A stretch of 64,000 nucleotides of DNA from Nitrospinaceae bacterium (GTDB taxonomy: Bacteria > Nitrospinota > Nitrospinia > Nitrospinales > VA-1), in assembly GCA_021604505.1 (NCBI GenBank), contig BQJC01000002.1, positions 310,001 to 374,000 of the forward strand, read 5' to 3'. Below, one piece after another: positions 51,067-58,930 of this stretch; positions within the stretch are counted from its first letter, which is position 1; every line of letters starts with the position of its first letter. The notes under the pieces were generated by a model, which was not told the DNA's origin, ran no database searches, and saw only the letters and a program-made list of their open reading frames with translations. Made by a program: the position numbers and the translations under genes.

Positions 51067-51528
51067 TTAAACTTTTGAATAAGTGCCTACGAACTGAGCG
51101 CGGTCTAGAATATGACCTTCCATCGCCTGTAATAATTGTTTTTTAGTCGCCCCCGGCTGTAACTCCAGCTCCCTGTCCAAAGCATAAAGCTTGAACACAT
51201 AGCGATGCGTTCCACTGGGAGGGCAGGGACCGCCGTAACCGATATTCTTAAAATCGTTCTGTCCCTGCATGGTACCATTTTCCAACTGTCCTTCCCGCAA
51301 CAAATCGTCCTGTATTTCAGTAATATGAGCGGGAAGGTTGTATAAAATCCAATGAACGAAGGTTCCACCGGGAGCGTCCGGGTCATCTAAAATCAAGGCC
51401 AGGGTCATGGCGTCATCCGGGACGGAACCCCATTCCAGAGTGGGGGAGACATTTTCTCCATCACAGGTGTGCTTTTTCGGGATTGTGCCTCCATCCAGAA
51501 ATGCCTTGCTGGTCAACTGCATCGCCAT
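51067..51528 (-). CDS. YbhB/YbcL-family PEBP protein
   Basis: 153 residues, the typical length. FLDGGTIPKKHTCDGENVSP, LEWGSVPDDAMTLALILDDP-DAP, FVHWILYNLPAHITEI and GYGGPCPPSGTHRYVFKLYA are the phosphatidylethanolamine-binding/Raf-kinase-inhibitor-like motifs, including the anion-pocket DxDxP and GxxGPCPP-H. No signal peptide is seen, so it is cytoplasmic. The bacterial role of this family is not established. It stands alone between the U32 and cNMP genes. Confidence 0.95.
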   Translation of the reverse strand: MAMQLTSKAFLDGGTIPKKHTCDGENVSPTLEWGSVPDDAMTLALILDDPDAPGGTFVHWILYNLPAHITEIQDDLLREGQLENGTMQGQNDFKNIGYGGPCPPSGTHRYVFKLYALDRELELQPGATKKQLLQAMEGHILDRAQFVGTYSKV

Positions 51529-51720
51529 AGGGTACCCCGATCATTCGTCTCAAAATGGTAACTCCCTTGAACTTCTCCGGGAAATACCCAGAACTGTACA
51601 CCACAAAAACGCCTTTCTGCAATACAATTCCAAGTGGAATCCGGAGAAAAAAGAGCAAGAGTTTCGGTGCAGGGAAGAGCGTTCGCCACAATGGTTTAAG
51701 AGTGGGTACGCCAACCCGGA

Positions 51721-52101
51721 CTACAGGAGGGTCTTGGATTGGTCCTTGGCTTCCAGGTCTTCAACCACCTTCAATGTGGACCGCAAACGCTGGGCAAGTA
51801 TTTTTAAGATAGGCATCAAGGCCTGGGGGTTGTGGTCGGCCAGAGAGTCGAAGGCTTCCTGGGTGAGTTTGGTAATGGTGCAGGGTTCCAAAGCAACCAC
51901 GGAACAGGATCGTGGTAGCCCGTCGATGAGCCCCATTTCCCCAAAAATATCGTTCTCCTTGAGGGTCGCCATGACTTTCCTCTGGCCATCCGGGTCAGAT
52001 TTTGAAACTTCCACCGAACCCGCTTCGATAATGAAGGCGCAATCGCTGGCCATACCCTCGTGGATGATTTCGTCACCCTTTTTATAAAACAAAGTTTTCA
52101 T
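51721..52101 (-). CDS. Cyclic-nucleotide-binding domain protein
   Basis: 126 residues, one cNMP-binding beta-roll: FYKKGDEIIHEGMASDCAFI then IEAGSVEVSKSDPDGQRKVM, ATLKENDIFGEMGLIDGLPR and SCSVVALEPCTITKL. The phosphate-binding cassette FGEMGL...RSCSV is intact. The C-terminal helices (AFDSLADHNPQALMPILKIL) are short, with no DNA-binding domain, so it is not a CRP-type regulator on its own. It resembles the protein at 39256 in size and plan. Confidence 0.88.
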   Translation of the reverse strand: MKTLFYKKGDEIIHEGMASDCAFIIEAGSVEVSKSDPDGQRKVMATLKENDIFGEMGLIDGLPRSCSVVALEPCTITKLTQEAFDSLADHNPQALMPILKILAQRLRSTLKVVEDLEAKDQSKTLL

Positions 52102-52259
52102 TGCTATTTGAGTTTAAACAGCCACATTGAAAAAGGTCTGGATTTGCAGACTCGACCCTATGGGCAAGCCTTTATAAACGTTACGCCAATTATCCTTATA
52201 AATCAAATATTTAAATAGATATTGCGATTTTACAGCGGTTTCCAAAAACGGCGACTTCA

Positions 52260-53030
52260 TCAAGGAGATGGCTTAGAATCCGTGTTGGCTCGTGCCCCAG
52301 GACACTGAGGAGAAATTTTGAAACCGGATTCCTCCGCGTCCTGTTTGTTTCCAAAGACAGCAAACCCTGGGCTTTTTTCCGGATAATTCAGGCACCCCGG
52401 CCACAGGTAGGTTTTCGTTTCAGGATCGCCGATCAATCCATAGTTGAAGATACGGTCGTAATCCATTTGCGAGCGGTTTTCAGGGGGGACCGGGAGAAAG
52501 GTTTCGCGGCGAAACTCCCATGGGGGCAAAGCAGAAGGTTCGACCCACAAACCTTCTTTATTTTTCCACGCCCCATACTCCAGTTCTCTTAAGAATTCAT
52601 TAGCGGGGTGATGGACCCGGTATTGCCAGGCAAGCCCGTTTCGCAACAGCTCCTGGTTTAAAACCCGGCCATCAGGGAGAACCACGTCTCCGATCACTCT
52701 CAGATACTTGTCTGCCTTTTCGTATTCCACCCGGACCGCCTTTGCCAGAGCCAGGTCCATGGAAAACTGACGGGCCTGCCTGCCAAATGGCTGCATAAGT
52801 TCAGGGGTATCCACCTCCTTAAGGCGAACTTTAATCAGTTTCCCCCGCGAGGTTTCAAGGGTGAGAGTGTCCCCGCTCATGACGGCAACCACTTTCCCCT
52901 TCAAAGTACCTGCTCCACTCACCGTAGCGAAAACGAGGGTTGCAAACCCCAGTCCAATGAGGGTTTTTAAGGTTCTTTTCAAAAAAGTTTTCCTGCATGC
53001 GGCGCTTTTAAATAATAGATAACAATTCAT
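52260..53030 (-). CDS. Staphylococcal-nuclease-like secreted protein
   Basis: 256 residues from the ATG at 53030. A positively charged start (KSAACRKTFLKRTLKTLIGL) and the hydrophobic segment GFATLVFATVSGAG suggest export. The SNase fold is recognisable: LKGKVVAVMSGDTLTLETSR, LIKVRLKEVDTPELMQPFGR (Arg and Asp/Glu metal-site residues), QARQFSMDLALAKAVRVEYE and VLPDGRVLNQELLRNGLAWQ. The usual DRYGR arginine loop is changed to DKYLRVIG, so activity is uncertain. The end carries a Trp/Pro-rich extension. Its 5' end is close to, or overlaps, the stop of the next gene upstream. Confidence 0.82.
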   Translation of the reverse strand: MNCYLLFKSAACRKTFLKRTLKTLIGLGFATLVFATVSGAGTLKGKVVAVMSGDTLTLETSRGKLIKVRLKEVDTPELMQPFGRQARQFSMDLALAKAVRVEYEKADKYLRVIGDVVLPDGRVLNQELLRNGLAWQYRVHHPANEFLRELEYGAWKNKEGLWVEPSALPPWEFRRETFLPVPPENRSQMDYDRIFNYGLIGDPETKTYLWPGCLNYPEKSPGFAVFGNKQDAEESGFKISPQCPGARANTDSKPSP

Positions 53031-53079
53031 CTGGTAAAAAATAGGCTTTGCCCTGGGCGCAAACCGGGTAATGATAAAT

Positions 53080-54123
53080 CTAAGTTGTTTTTTCAAAAAC
53101 CGGCAGGCTTTTCTCGATCATGAATTGCACATCCGGGTTGGCATGGATACTTTTGAGATCCGTTTTCGGATGTTCCGACCGGAAAACATGGAACACTTCA
53201 TCTACAAACGCCTGCCCCACGGTGGGAATGTTTTTAAAATCCAGGACCACGCGCTGAAACCTTTCCGCTCCGTGAAGCGCGCGTTTGGCCTGGGCCCTGG
53301 AAATGTACGGCTCGTCTTTCATCTGACTGAGCTGAATCAGGATTTCCGTCGTATGAATAAGCGGAGCCTCTAATTCATCACCGCCGTATTGTTGGATCAC
53401 CTGCGATAACGTCCGCGCGGAATGGAAGCCAATGGCCATGGAAACCTTTGTCCCCTTGGATTTGGATATTTTTCTATTTTCCAGAAACCAGTCGTCCCTG
53501 AGATTGTCCTTACAGTAAAACAAACCATTGGAAAAGATCCCAAACACGTCGCACAATCGGGAGACCCAAAAAATCCCCTGCCCCTGATGACCGCTGGAGG
53601 CGGTTGTGAATTTTCCTTTCGACAACTGCAAAACCCCTTCCCGGATATCGTTAAATCCAAGGGCTTTTTTAATGCCCTGGAAAAGACCGGCTCCGTCGTC
53701 GATGATATTGAGTTCCAGCGAGTCCTTTTTCCAAACCGTTTTCACCACGACGCCTTTCCCTCCCGAATGGAAGAGCGCGTTGTCGAATATCTGCACAAAC
53801 GCAAAACGGCAGATTTCCTTCACCGGGTTCGAAAGTCGGCTAAAATCATCCTCCAAATAATCCGTCCACACCTGATCCGCATGAGTTTCCGGCTCGATCT
53901 GGAAGATAAGCGTTTTATCCAAAGAGGTTTTGAGACAATACTCGGCTCCCTTGGTGGTCCCGGTTTTGACGATTTTTTTATCGCGCAACAGTCGATTCAA
54001 ATGACGATGCACCGTCATTCGGGTCACATTAAAAGATTCTGCGGTAACCGCCACAATATTCTTGGGGTGGCTGGGGATATTTTCCAACACAAACGATCGG
54101 ATTTCCTGGGCTCGATTGGTCAT
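53080..54123 (-). CDS. Regulator with winged helix, histidine-kinase-type ATPase and DUF4325 STAS-like domain
   Basis: 347 residues from the ATG at 54123, with ggagg eight bases upstream. Residues about 1-60 are a winged helix (IVAVTAESFNVTRMTVHRHL NRLLRDKKIVKTG split over two helices). The middle is a HATPase with a conserved N-box (AFVQIFDNALFHSGGKGVVV) and G1 (LNIIDDGAGLFQGIKKALGF) but no phospho-acceptor histidine or phosphotransfer domain. The C-terminus (RFQRVVLDFKNIPTVGQAF VDEVF) is a STAS-like DUF4325 unit. A similar layout occurs in uncharacterised bacterial regulators. It may work as an ATP-binding switch for transcription by direct DNA binding. No partner is adjacent. Confidence 0.8.
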   Translation of the reverse strand: MTNRAQEIRSFVLENIPSHPKNIVAVTAESFNVTRMTVHRHLNRLLRDKKIVKTGTTKGAEYCLKTSLDKTLIFQIEPETHADQVWTDYLEDDFSRLSNPVKEICRFAFVQIFDNALFHSGGKGVVVKTVWKKDSLELNIIDDGAGLFQGIKKALGFNDIREGVLQLSKGKFTTASSGHQGQGIFWVSRLCDVFGIFSNGLFYCKDNLRDDWFLENRKISKSKGTKVSMAIGFHSARTLSQVIQQYGGDELEAPLIHTTEILIQLSQMKDEPYISRAQAKRALHGAERFQRVVLDFKNIPTVGQAFVDEVFHVFRSEHPKTDLKSIHANPDVQFMIEKSLPVFEKTT

Positions 54124-54483
54124 AAGGGGCCTCCAAAAGCGGCTGCAAACGAGCACCGCTCAGTGAAATTCACTTTATAATGCAATATTAATTTTGTAAC
54201 TATTATGAAGCACCATTTATATCTACCTATCGGATACCTAAGAATTTACTTTAACATAACAAGGTAAGCTTATATTTTTCAATATATTAAAATTATAAGA
54301 AGGGTTTTTTAAAATTCTGATGCCGCTTAGGGGAGATTTTGCAACCTGGAAAAATAAAATATAAAAAATACATATTTAATTAAAAAAAATATTGACAATA
54401 AATTTGTATGCAAATATACTCATAAAAAGCTGGTAGTTGTTCTCAGGCTTTGTAAAAGTGATTTTTAAATTTGGAGGTGGGTC
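54124..54483. other. AT-rich intergenic region with promoter of His-rich gene 2
   Basis: About 360 very AT-rich bases between the HTH/ATPase regulator (minus) and the second His-rich gene (plus). Apart from the promoter at 54392-54420 and the ribosome site ggaggtgg before 54484, no feature is seen. Confidence 0.6.
54392..54420 (+). promoter_or_regulatory. Sigma-70-type promoter of His-rich gene 2
   Basis: TTGACA (54392-54397), 17 bases, then TATACT (54415-54420). The stretch tattgacaataaa and a following atgca are shared with the promoter at 27616-27644. Confidence 0.75.
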
Positions 54484-55032
54484 ATGAAAAAAAAATCGGC
54501 GGCTTTATGGATAGGTGTTCTTTTTCTCTTAGGAACCAGCTCTTTCGCGCAGGCTGGCCCGCGATACCATGGAAGCCATCATGGTTACACCACAACGGTG
54601 GTCGAGTCTTATGATGACTGCCCCGAAGATCATTACAGAGCTTCCCGGCATCATTACAATCACCATTACCGGGACCATCACCGTTCCCATTGGAAACGTC
54701 ACCACTCAAATTATGGACACGGGCACGGACAGCATCACCATGGGGCCAGCCATGTTTATGTAGAGAAACATATCTACACCCATGAATCACCGCGCGTGGT
54801 TTATCAACAACCCCAACCGGTGTATTACCCTCCCCAGAATCAGTATCGCTCCAATAATTATAATGGAGACATCGTGGGTGATACCTTGATCGGCGGCGCG
54901 TTGGGTGCCGCAGCAGGTGCGGCCATTGGCGCTGTGACCGGCAATCCGGCGGCGGGTGCGCAAATCGGAGCCGTTGTGGGTGGGTTTGGCGGAATCAGCC
55001 GTGGTGTTTTAGGACGCGGGTTGATCTGGTAG
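54484..55032 (+). CDS. Histidine-rich exported protein 2 with glycine-zipper
   Basis: 182 residues. Signal peptide (LWIGVLFLLGTSSFAQA) then a His/Tyr/Arg-rich half (HHYNHHYRDHHRSHWKRHHS, HGHGQHHHGASHVYVEKHI), then a Pro/Gln/Tyr-rich linker. The C-terminal 60 residues are a glycine zipper (GALGAAAGAAIGAVTGNPAA GAQIGAVVGG), which packs in membranes or forms pore-like helices as in outer-membrane lipoproteins. It shares the His-rich exported character and promoter sequence with the gene at 27716 but not the zipper. The ATG follows a strong ggaggtgg site. Metal binding at the envelope is inferred from composition. Confidence 0.82.
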   Translation: MKKKSAALWIGVLFLLGTSSFAQAGPRYHGSHHGYTTTVVESYDDCPEDHYRASRHHYNHHYRDHHRSHWKRHHSNYGHGHGQHHHGASHVYVEKHIYTHESPRVVYQQPQPVYYPPQNQYRSNNYNGDIVGDTLIGGALGAAAGAAIGAVTGNPAAGAQIGAVVGGFGGISRGVLGRGLIW

Positions 55033-55090
55033 TTCTGTAGGATTCACCTTCCGGGTCAAGCCTGAGCATTGCATGCTACCCTCTCCAGCC

Positions 55091-55137
55091 CTTCCTTTTC
55101 CCCGTCATTCGAAAGTTTCTAGACGGGGGAAAGGAAG
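55091..55137. terminator. Long inverted repeat downstream of His-rich gene 2
   Basis: Sixteen-base arms cttccttttccccgtc / gacgggggaaaggaag with one G-T pair and a 15-base loop. Only a short T-run follows, so this is a possible terminator or structured 3' end between two convergent genes. Confidence 0.55.
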
Positions 55138-55244
55138 TTTCCTAATCCATCCAGTTTTGTTCTCAAAAAATCAGCTCTCGCCCCATAATTTGCACAACGG
55201 TTTGGCGTCCTGATTAAGGGCGGAGGGAAGAAAGGAAATAAGCG

Positions 55245-55553
55245 TTACTTTTCTCCATCGACGAGCCGCTTCATTCTTTCTTTAGAGGAGGTTTTTAACT
55301 GGGTATCGTCGTCAATTTCCAAATCCTTCTCTTTAAGACCTTTAGCCAGGCTGCGAATCGTTTGCAACTGCTCTTGGTACTTGATCTGCCGGCAATACTT
55401 ACATAAAGCAAGATGAAATTTTATCCGCCATCGTTTGGTAATGGAAATGCGGTGGTCCATCGATTCCGAGACCAGTTTTGCAGTGTTTTGGCAGTGGCAA
55501 TCCAATAAATCCAAAATATGGATGAACAGTTTTTCAAGTAGAGGCTCAGCCAT
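55245..55553 (-). CDS. Putative zinc-finger anti-sigma factor
   Basis: 102 residues from the ATG at 55553, which overlaps the stop of the sigma factor gene (ATGGCTGA). It has the zf-HC2-like HxxxCxxC arrangement in KFHLALCKYCRQIKYQEQLQ, after CHCQNTAKLVSESMDHRI. The C-terminus is charged with no membrane helix, so it is a soluble anti-sigma of the short type. The position directly after an ECF sigma gene and the overlap fit an ECF/anti-sigma pair. An upstream in-frame TTG at 55568 is an alternative start. Confidence 0.75.
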   Translation of the reverse strand: MAEPLLEKLFIHILDLLDCHCQNTAKLVSESMDHRISITKRWRIKFHLALCKYCRQIKYQEQLQTIRSLAKGLKEKDLEIDDDTQLKTSSKERMKRLVDGEK

Positions 55554-56124
55554 TGGGGTCTTTTTCAAAAAGATGAACTTCCAGGCATTTTTTGAGTTGA
55601 TTGCGGGTGCGGTGAAGCATGACCCACAAATTATTGGGGCTTATCCCGAACTCCGCACAGATTGTTTCGGACTGCAGGCCTTCTATTTCCCGCAAAACAA
55701 AAATTTGCCGAAATTTGGCGGAAAGTTTATCCATGCAGGTCTCAAGTATTTTAACCAGCTCCCTGTTTTCCGCCGCTTTCTCAGGATTGATTCCCCACCG
55801 GATGGGAAGTGCCTGCCAATGCCCTTTGCCGTCAAATTCAGACTCACAAGGATCGCGGTCATCATCCATTTCCAGATCGGAGGTCTTTTCCTTGCTGACT
55901 TTGCGGAAATGATCCATGATTTTGTGCTTCAAGATCCCAAAGAGCCAGGTTTTTTCGGAAGACAGGCCGGCAAACGACCCCTGCGACTGCAAGGCCGCCA
56001 GAAAGGTATTCTGCACGATCTCTTCCGCCTGGTCCTCATCTTTGACCCGGACAAGGGTAAACCGGAACAGCATATCTGCATATTTATCCACCCATTGACT
56101 GCTGTCGATCACTTCACGATTCAT
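55546..56124 (-). CDS. ECF-family RNA polymerase sigma factor
   Basis: 192 residues. Region 2 is seen as WVDKYADMLFRFTLVRVKDE, DQAEEIVQNTFLAALQSQGS and TWLFGILKHKIMDHFRKVS. Region 4 is CMDKLSAKFRQIFVLREIEG then LQSETICAEFGISPNNLWVM, LHRTRNQLKKCLEVHL. The region-2/4 linker contains an acidic stretch. It should bind core polymerase and direct it to stress genes, held back by the small zinc-finger protein encoded just after it. The target promoters are unknown; no clear ECF motif (GGAAC/TCTNA-type) was found upstream of the nearby WYETED gene. Confidence 0.93.
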   Translation of the reverse strand: MNREVIDSSQWVDKYADMLFRFTLVRVKDEDQAEEIVQNTFLAALQSQGSFAGLSSEKTWLFGILKHKIMDHFRKVSKEKTSDLEMDDDRDPCESEFDGKGHWQALPIRWGINPEKAAENRELVKILETCMDKLSAKFRQIFVLREIEGLQSETICAEFGISPNNLWVMLHRTRNQLKKCLEVHLFEKDPNG

Positions 56125-56353
56125 CCATCATTCCCCTTAAAATTCAACCTCCCAAGAACGATTTCCCAGACAAAACAAGTATCCACTGGTAATCAACCCA
56201 CGGAATCTTATTTTTAGCATAACCAGAAAAAAGAGAAAACTTTTTTGTAAGTGCCTGGATGAAACCGCGACCAACGGGTCGAATTCAAAATCAATAAAAA
56301 TTCATCGCGCTGAAAATCACTCAAACTTAATTTTTTTCATAGGAGTTAAGATC

Positions 56354-56749
56354 ATGACCCGTTCAATAAAAAGAAAAAGTCTAATCACCTTGACTGCCTG
56401 GGGTCTCGCCGTTTTCTTCTTCGCAAATATAGCCGCCGCAGACACCAATTACATCTACCAGGACCCTACTTCCGGCTGGTATGAAACGGAAGATCCTCTC
56501 AACGGCATGCACTCCAGGGATAATCACGCCACCTCAAAAATGACGAAACCTTATGAAAATACCCCTATGGATGCGGGCCAAGCCACAACCAGTTCCTGGT
56601 ACGAGACGGAAGACTCCCTGCCAAATTTTGAATCAGAACCTTCTCAGACCCTGGTTAAAACGACACAGACCCGTCCCCAAAAAAATGTTTTTGAAGGTGT
56701 CGTGCAGTACTCGTGGTATGAAACCGAGGATGCGTTACCGAAAATTTAA
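56354..56749 (+). CDS. Small secreted protein with three WYETED repeats
   Basis: 131 residues. The signal peptide (SLITLTAWGLAVFFFANIAA-A) is followed by three copies of a W-Y-E-T-E-D unit: SGWYETEDPLNG, SSWYETEDSLPNF and YSWYETEDALPKI, the last ending the protein. Copies are separated by 37-45 residues of Thr/Ser/Pro/Gln-rich sequence. No family is recognised. The repeats are acidic and aromatic and may bind cations, peptides or glycans; this is speculation. The start ATG at 56354 has aggag eight bases before it. It is divergent from the ECF sigma gene and a candidate for its control. Confidence 0.72.
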   Translation: MTRSIKRKSLITLTAWGLAVFFFANIAAADTNYIYQDPTSGWYETEDPLNGMHSRDNHATSKMTKPYENTPMDAGQATTSSWYETEDSLPNFESEPSQTLVKTTQTRPQKNVFEGVVQYSWYETEDALPKI

Positions 56750-56779
56750 CATATTGACTGAGTAAAACTATCTGATGAG

Positions 56780-56823
56780 CCCGGCCGAGGCATTTCGCGG
56801 ATTCCTGTTCTGCCTCGGCCGGG
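56780..56823 (+). terminator. Inverted repeat after the WYETED gene
   Basis: Thirteen-base perfect arms cccggccgaggca/tgcctcggccggg around an 18-base loop. There is no T-run, so termination is uncertain, but it sits 30 bases after the stop. Confidence 0.5.
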
Positions 56824-57036
56824 TAAAATCGTCTACCGAGTGCGGGATCAAAACAATTAGAAAAACGCGCCTTCCTCTCCAGGATAATCTTAAATAATTC
56901 AAATATTTACAATGCTTTCGCTTTGCCTTATCTTATAAGGGAGTGGCGGGCCGGACTCCGGGAACCCAAAACCCTCTGCAAAACCAAACGCAACGACAAC
57001 CACAGCCGGAACTGATACCGATAAGGAGGAGACATT

Positions 57037-57561
57037 ATGCAATGCCCAGCGTGCGAAAACCCGTTAACCCAAATGGAAGCCGGCGGGGTTAAGGTCGACA
57101 TCTGTAAGGGCGGATGCGGCGGCATCTGGTTTGACAATTATGAATTCAAAAAATTCGATGAGCCGCACGAATCGGCAGGGGAAGCCCTTCTTGAAATCGA
57201 TAGGAAACCCGGAGTCTTCGACACCGAATCCAGGCACAACTGCCCAAAATGTTCAGACATCACCCTGTACCGGCATTTCATGAGCGTGAAGCGAAAAGTC
57301 GAAATCGACGAGTGTCCTAAATGCGGCGGTGTCTGGCTGGACGCAGGCGAGCTCGGTCAAATCAGAGACCTGTTTAATACCGAAGAAGATCGGGTGGAGG
57401 CGGCAGAAAAATATTTTGCCGATGTTTTCGACAGCGATTTAATGAAGGTGCGCCAGGAAAGCGAAGAAAAAGTGGCACAGGCCCGGCGCTTTGCCAATAT
57501 GTTCAAATTCATCACCCCTTCTTACTATATTCCCGGCAAACAACCCTGGGGCGCGTTCTAG
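57037..57561 (+). CDS. Zinc-ribbon (zf-TFIIB-type) protein
   Basis: 174 residues. Two similar zinc-ribbon units: CPACENPLTQMEAGGVKVDI-CKGGCGGIWFDNYEFKKFDE, and CPKCSDITLYRHFMSVKRKV-EIDECPKCGGVWLDAGELGQ. Each binds zinc through paired CxxC motifs with a conserved G(I/V)W(F/L)D. This zf-TFIIB-like family is common but uncharacterised. The C-terminus is helical and charged. An aaggagga site lies eight bases before the ATG, and a terminator follows. It is a single-gene unit. Confidence 0.88.
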   Translation: MQCPACENPLTQMEAGGVKVDICKGGCGGIWFDNYEFKKFDEPHESAGEALLEIDRKPGVFDTESRHNCPKCSDITLYRHFMSVKRKVEIDECPKCGGVWLDAGELGQIRDLFNTEEDRVEAAEKYFADVFDSDLMKVRQESEEKVAQARRFANMFKFITPSYYIPGKQPWGAF

Positions 57562-57587
57562 AAAAAGTCATTCTCCTGAAAAAAGAA

Positions 57588-57618
57588 AGCCACCTCTTAC
57601 AAGAGAGGCGGCTTTTTT
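57588..57618 (+). terminator. Terminator after the zinc-ribbon gene
   Basis: Ten-base stem agccacctct/agaggcggct with one mismatch, a six-base loop, then six T. Confidence 0.85.
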
Positions 57619-57742
57619 ATTTGGCGTGGTAAGACATTCCTGAGAGGCCAAGAATTAAACGCCCGCTTTTCGTGCTATCCTAATGATCAAATGTTAATGA
57701 TAGATAAGTGCAAATAGTTACACACATAGTAGAGATTCTTAT

Positions 57743-57946
57743 ATGTCGGGACAAGGTTCTGGCGGAAATGTCTTAGCAGCATTATGTAGTTTCTTCATTC
57801 CCGGCCTGGGACAGCTTTTACAAGGACGATTGCTTATAGCAATTTTTCAATTCATAATCGCCGCTATTTTCTGGGTTTTTCTTTTGGGCTGGATTATCCA
57901 TTTATGGTCAATTATTGATGCCGCCAAATTCACACCCGCGCCTTAA
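57743..57946 (+). CDS. Small membrane protein, TM2-like
   Basis: 67 residues. Two hydrophobic helices with a short turn: LAALCSFFIPGLGQLLQGRL and FQFIIAAIFWVFLLGWIIHL. The FxPGLGQLxQG motif before the first turn resembles TM2-domain proteins and related short membrane proteins. No signal peptide is needed. Preceded by a short AT-rich region and followed by a terminator shared with the opposite strand. Function is unknown. Confidence 0.7.
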   Translation: MSGQGSGGNVLAALCSFFIPGLGQLLQGRLLIAIFQFIIAAIFWVFLLGWIIHLWSIIDAAKFTPAP

Positions 57947-57996
57947 GTCGATAGTTAATATCAGCTGACAATACGCAAAATCCGATCTCTAAAAAA

Positions 57997-58024
57997 AAGC
58001 CGACCCTCAAACGAAGGTCGGCTT
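57997..58024. terminator. Bidirectional terminator
   Basis: Nine-base perfect stem aagccgacc/ggtcggctt around ten bases. Eight A precede it and T follow it, so it has a T-run on both strands: it can end the TM2-like gene (plus) and the recR/tRNA-Asn side (minus). Confidence 0.9.
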
Positions 58025-58032
58025 TTCTATTA

Positions 58033-58107
58033 TGGCTCCGGTGACTGGACTCGAACCAGTAACAACTCGATTAACAGTCGAGTGCGCTACCATTGCGCCA
58101 CACCGGA
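58033..58107 (-). tRNA. tRNA-Asn (GTT)
   Basis: Acceptor arm tccggtg/caccgga, discriminator G, encoded CCA. The anticodon loop ctgttaa between ctcga and tcgag gives GTT. It lies 90 bases after recR and just before a terminator. Confidence 0.97.
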
Positions 58108-58196
58108 ATGGTTGTTTTAGTTTTTGGGTTTTTCCTGAAAGGGCTGAAAATTAATCTATTTCGGCCCTGTTGTCAAGCGCTATTGAAGACTCTATT

Positions 58197-58796
58197 TTAG
58201 CGCATTTCGCTCCGTCCTTCCAGTGACTTCATCAAAGTCACGGTGTCGGCATATTCGATGTCCGAGCCGATGGGCAGGCCGCGGGCGATCCGCGTCACCT
58301 TGACCGCAAGCGGCTTTAAGACTTTTGCGATATAAACCGCGGTGGATTCGCCTTCCATATCCGGATTGGTGGCAAGGATCACTTCTTTAATATTTCCCTG
58401 TTCAATTTTCTCTTTGAGGGCGTCGATGGTCAATTCCGACGGCCCAACCCCGTCCAAAGGCGAAACGACCCCCATCAACACATGGTAAACGCCTCGATAT
58501 TGCCCGACATTTTCCAGAACATAAACATCATAAGGTTCTTCCACCACGCAGACCTGCGAATGGTCACGCCCTGGGTCCTGGCAGATGTCACACGGATTTT
58601 TTTCAGTGATGCCGTGGCATTGGTCGCAAAGGATGATCTTTTCCTTGACGTTTTGAATCGCCTGAGCCAGCTTCAACGCCCGTTCGGCAGGACCGCGCAT
58701 CACAAAAAAGGAAAGCCGCTCGGCGGTTTTCTGGCCGATCCCCGGCAGTTTTTTTAATTCATCGACCAGATCTGTAACCGCTTGCGGTCTTTTCAC
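58197..58796 (-). CDS. recR: Recombination protein RecR
   Basis: 199 residues from a GTG at 58796, chosen because it places LPGIGQKTAERLSFF at residue 17, as in E. coli RecR. A longer form starting with ATG at 58823 would begin inside a repeated palindrome and is less likely. RecR with RecO/RecF loads RecA at DNA gaps. Motifs are HhH-like KKLPGIGQKTAERL, zinc finger CDQCHGITEKNPCDIC, Toprim VCVVEEPYDVYVLENVG with GVYHVLMGVVSPLDGVGPSE, and the C-terminal ATNPDMEGESTAVYIAKVLK. It follows ybaB and dnaX, the classic order. Confidence 0.94.
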   Translation of the reverse strand: MKRPQAVTDLVDELKKLPGIGQKTAERLSFFVMRGPAERALKLAQAIQNVKEKIILCDQCHGITEKNPCDICQDPGRDHSQVCVVEEPYDVYVLENVGQYRGVYHVLMGVVSPLDGVGPSELTIDALKEKIEQGNIKEVILATNPDMEGESTAVYIAKVLKPLAVKVTRIARGLPIGSDIEYADTVTLMKSLEGRSEMR

Positions 58797-58817
58797 GATG
58801 TAGGCAATACGTAAAAG

Positions 58818-58919
58818 GGTCATGCTTCGACAAACTCAGCATGACCGGCTCTTTTTCGTCCTGAGCTTGTGGTATTCCACCATTGGCTTCATGCCCCAAA
58901 GGGGTAGGTCGAAGGACGA
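58818..58919. repeat. REP-like palindromic repeat between ybaB and recR
   Basis: Two palindromic units. The first has nine-base arms ggtcatgct/agcatgacc around tcgacaaactc. The second starts tcgtcctgagcttgt and ends tcgaaggacga, which together form the familiar palindrome tcgtcctgagcttgtcgaaggacga, but here it is split by about 38 bases. This style of element (…gagcttgtcgaag…) is common as dispersed intergenic repeats in many bacteria. It overlaps the alternative start of recR. Confidence 0.7.
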
Positions 58920-58930
58920 TAGTTTTTCAA

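Noticed and set aside
51407-52087. Plus-strand frame of 226 codons across the PEBP/cNMP genes
   Set aside because: It is antisense to two recognised genes and reads as low-quality protein.
55435-56217. Plus-strand frame of 260 codons
   Set aside because: It overlaps the ECF sigma and anti-sigma genes in the opposite direction, and its translation is a mirror of them.
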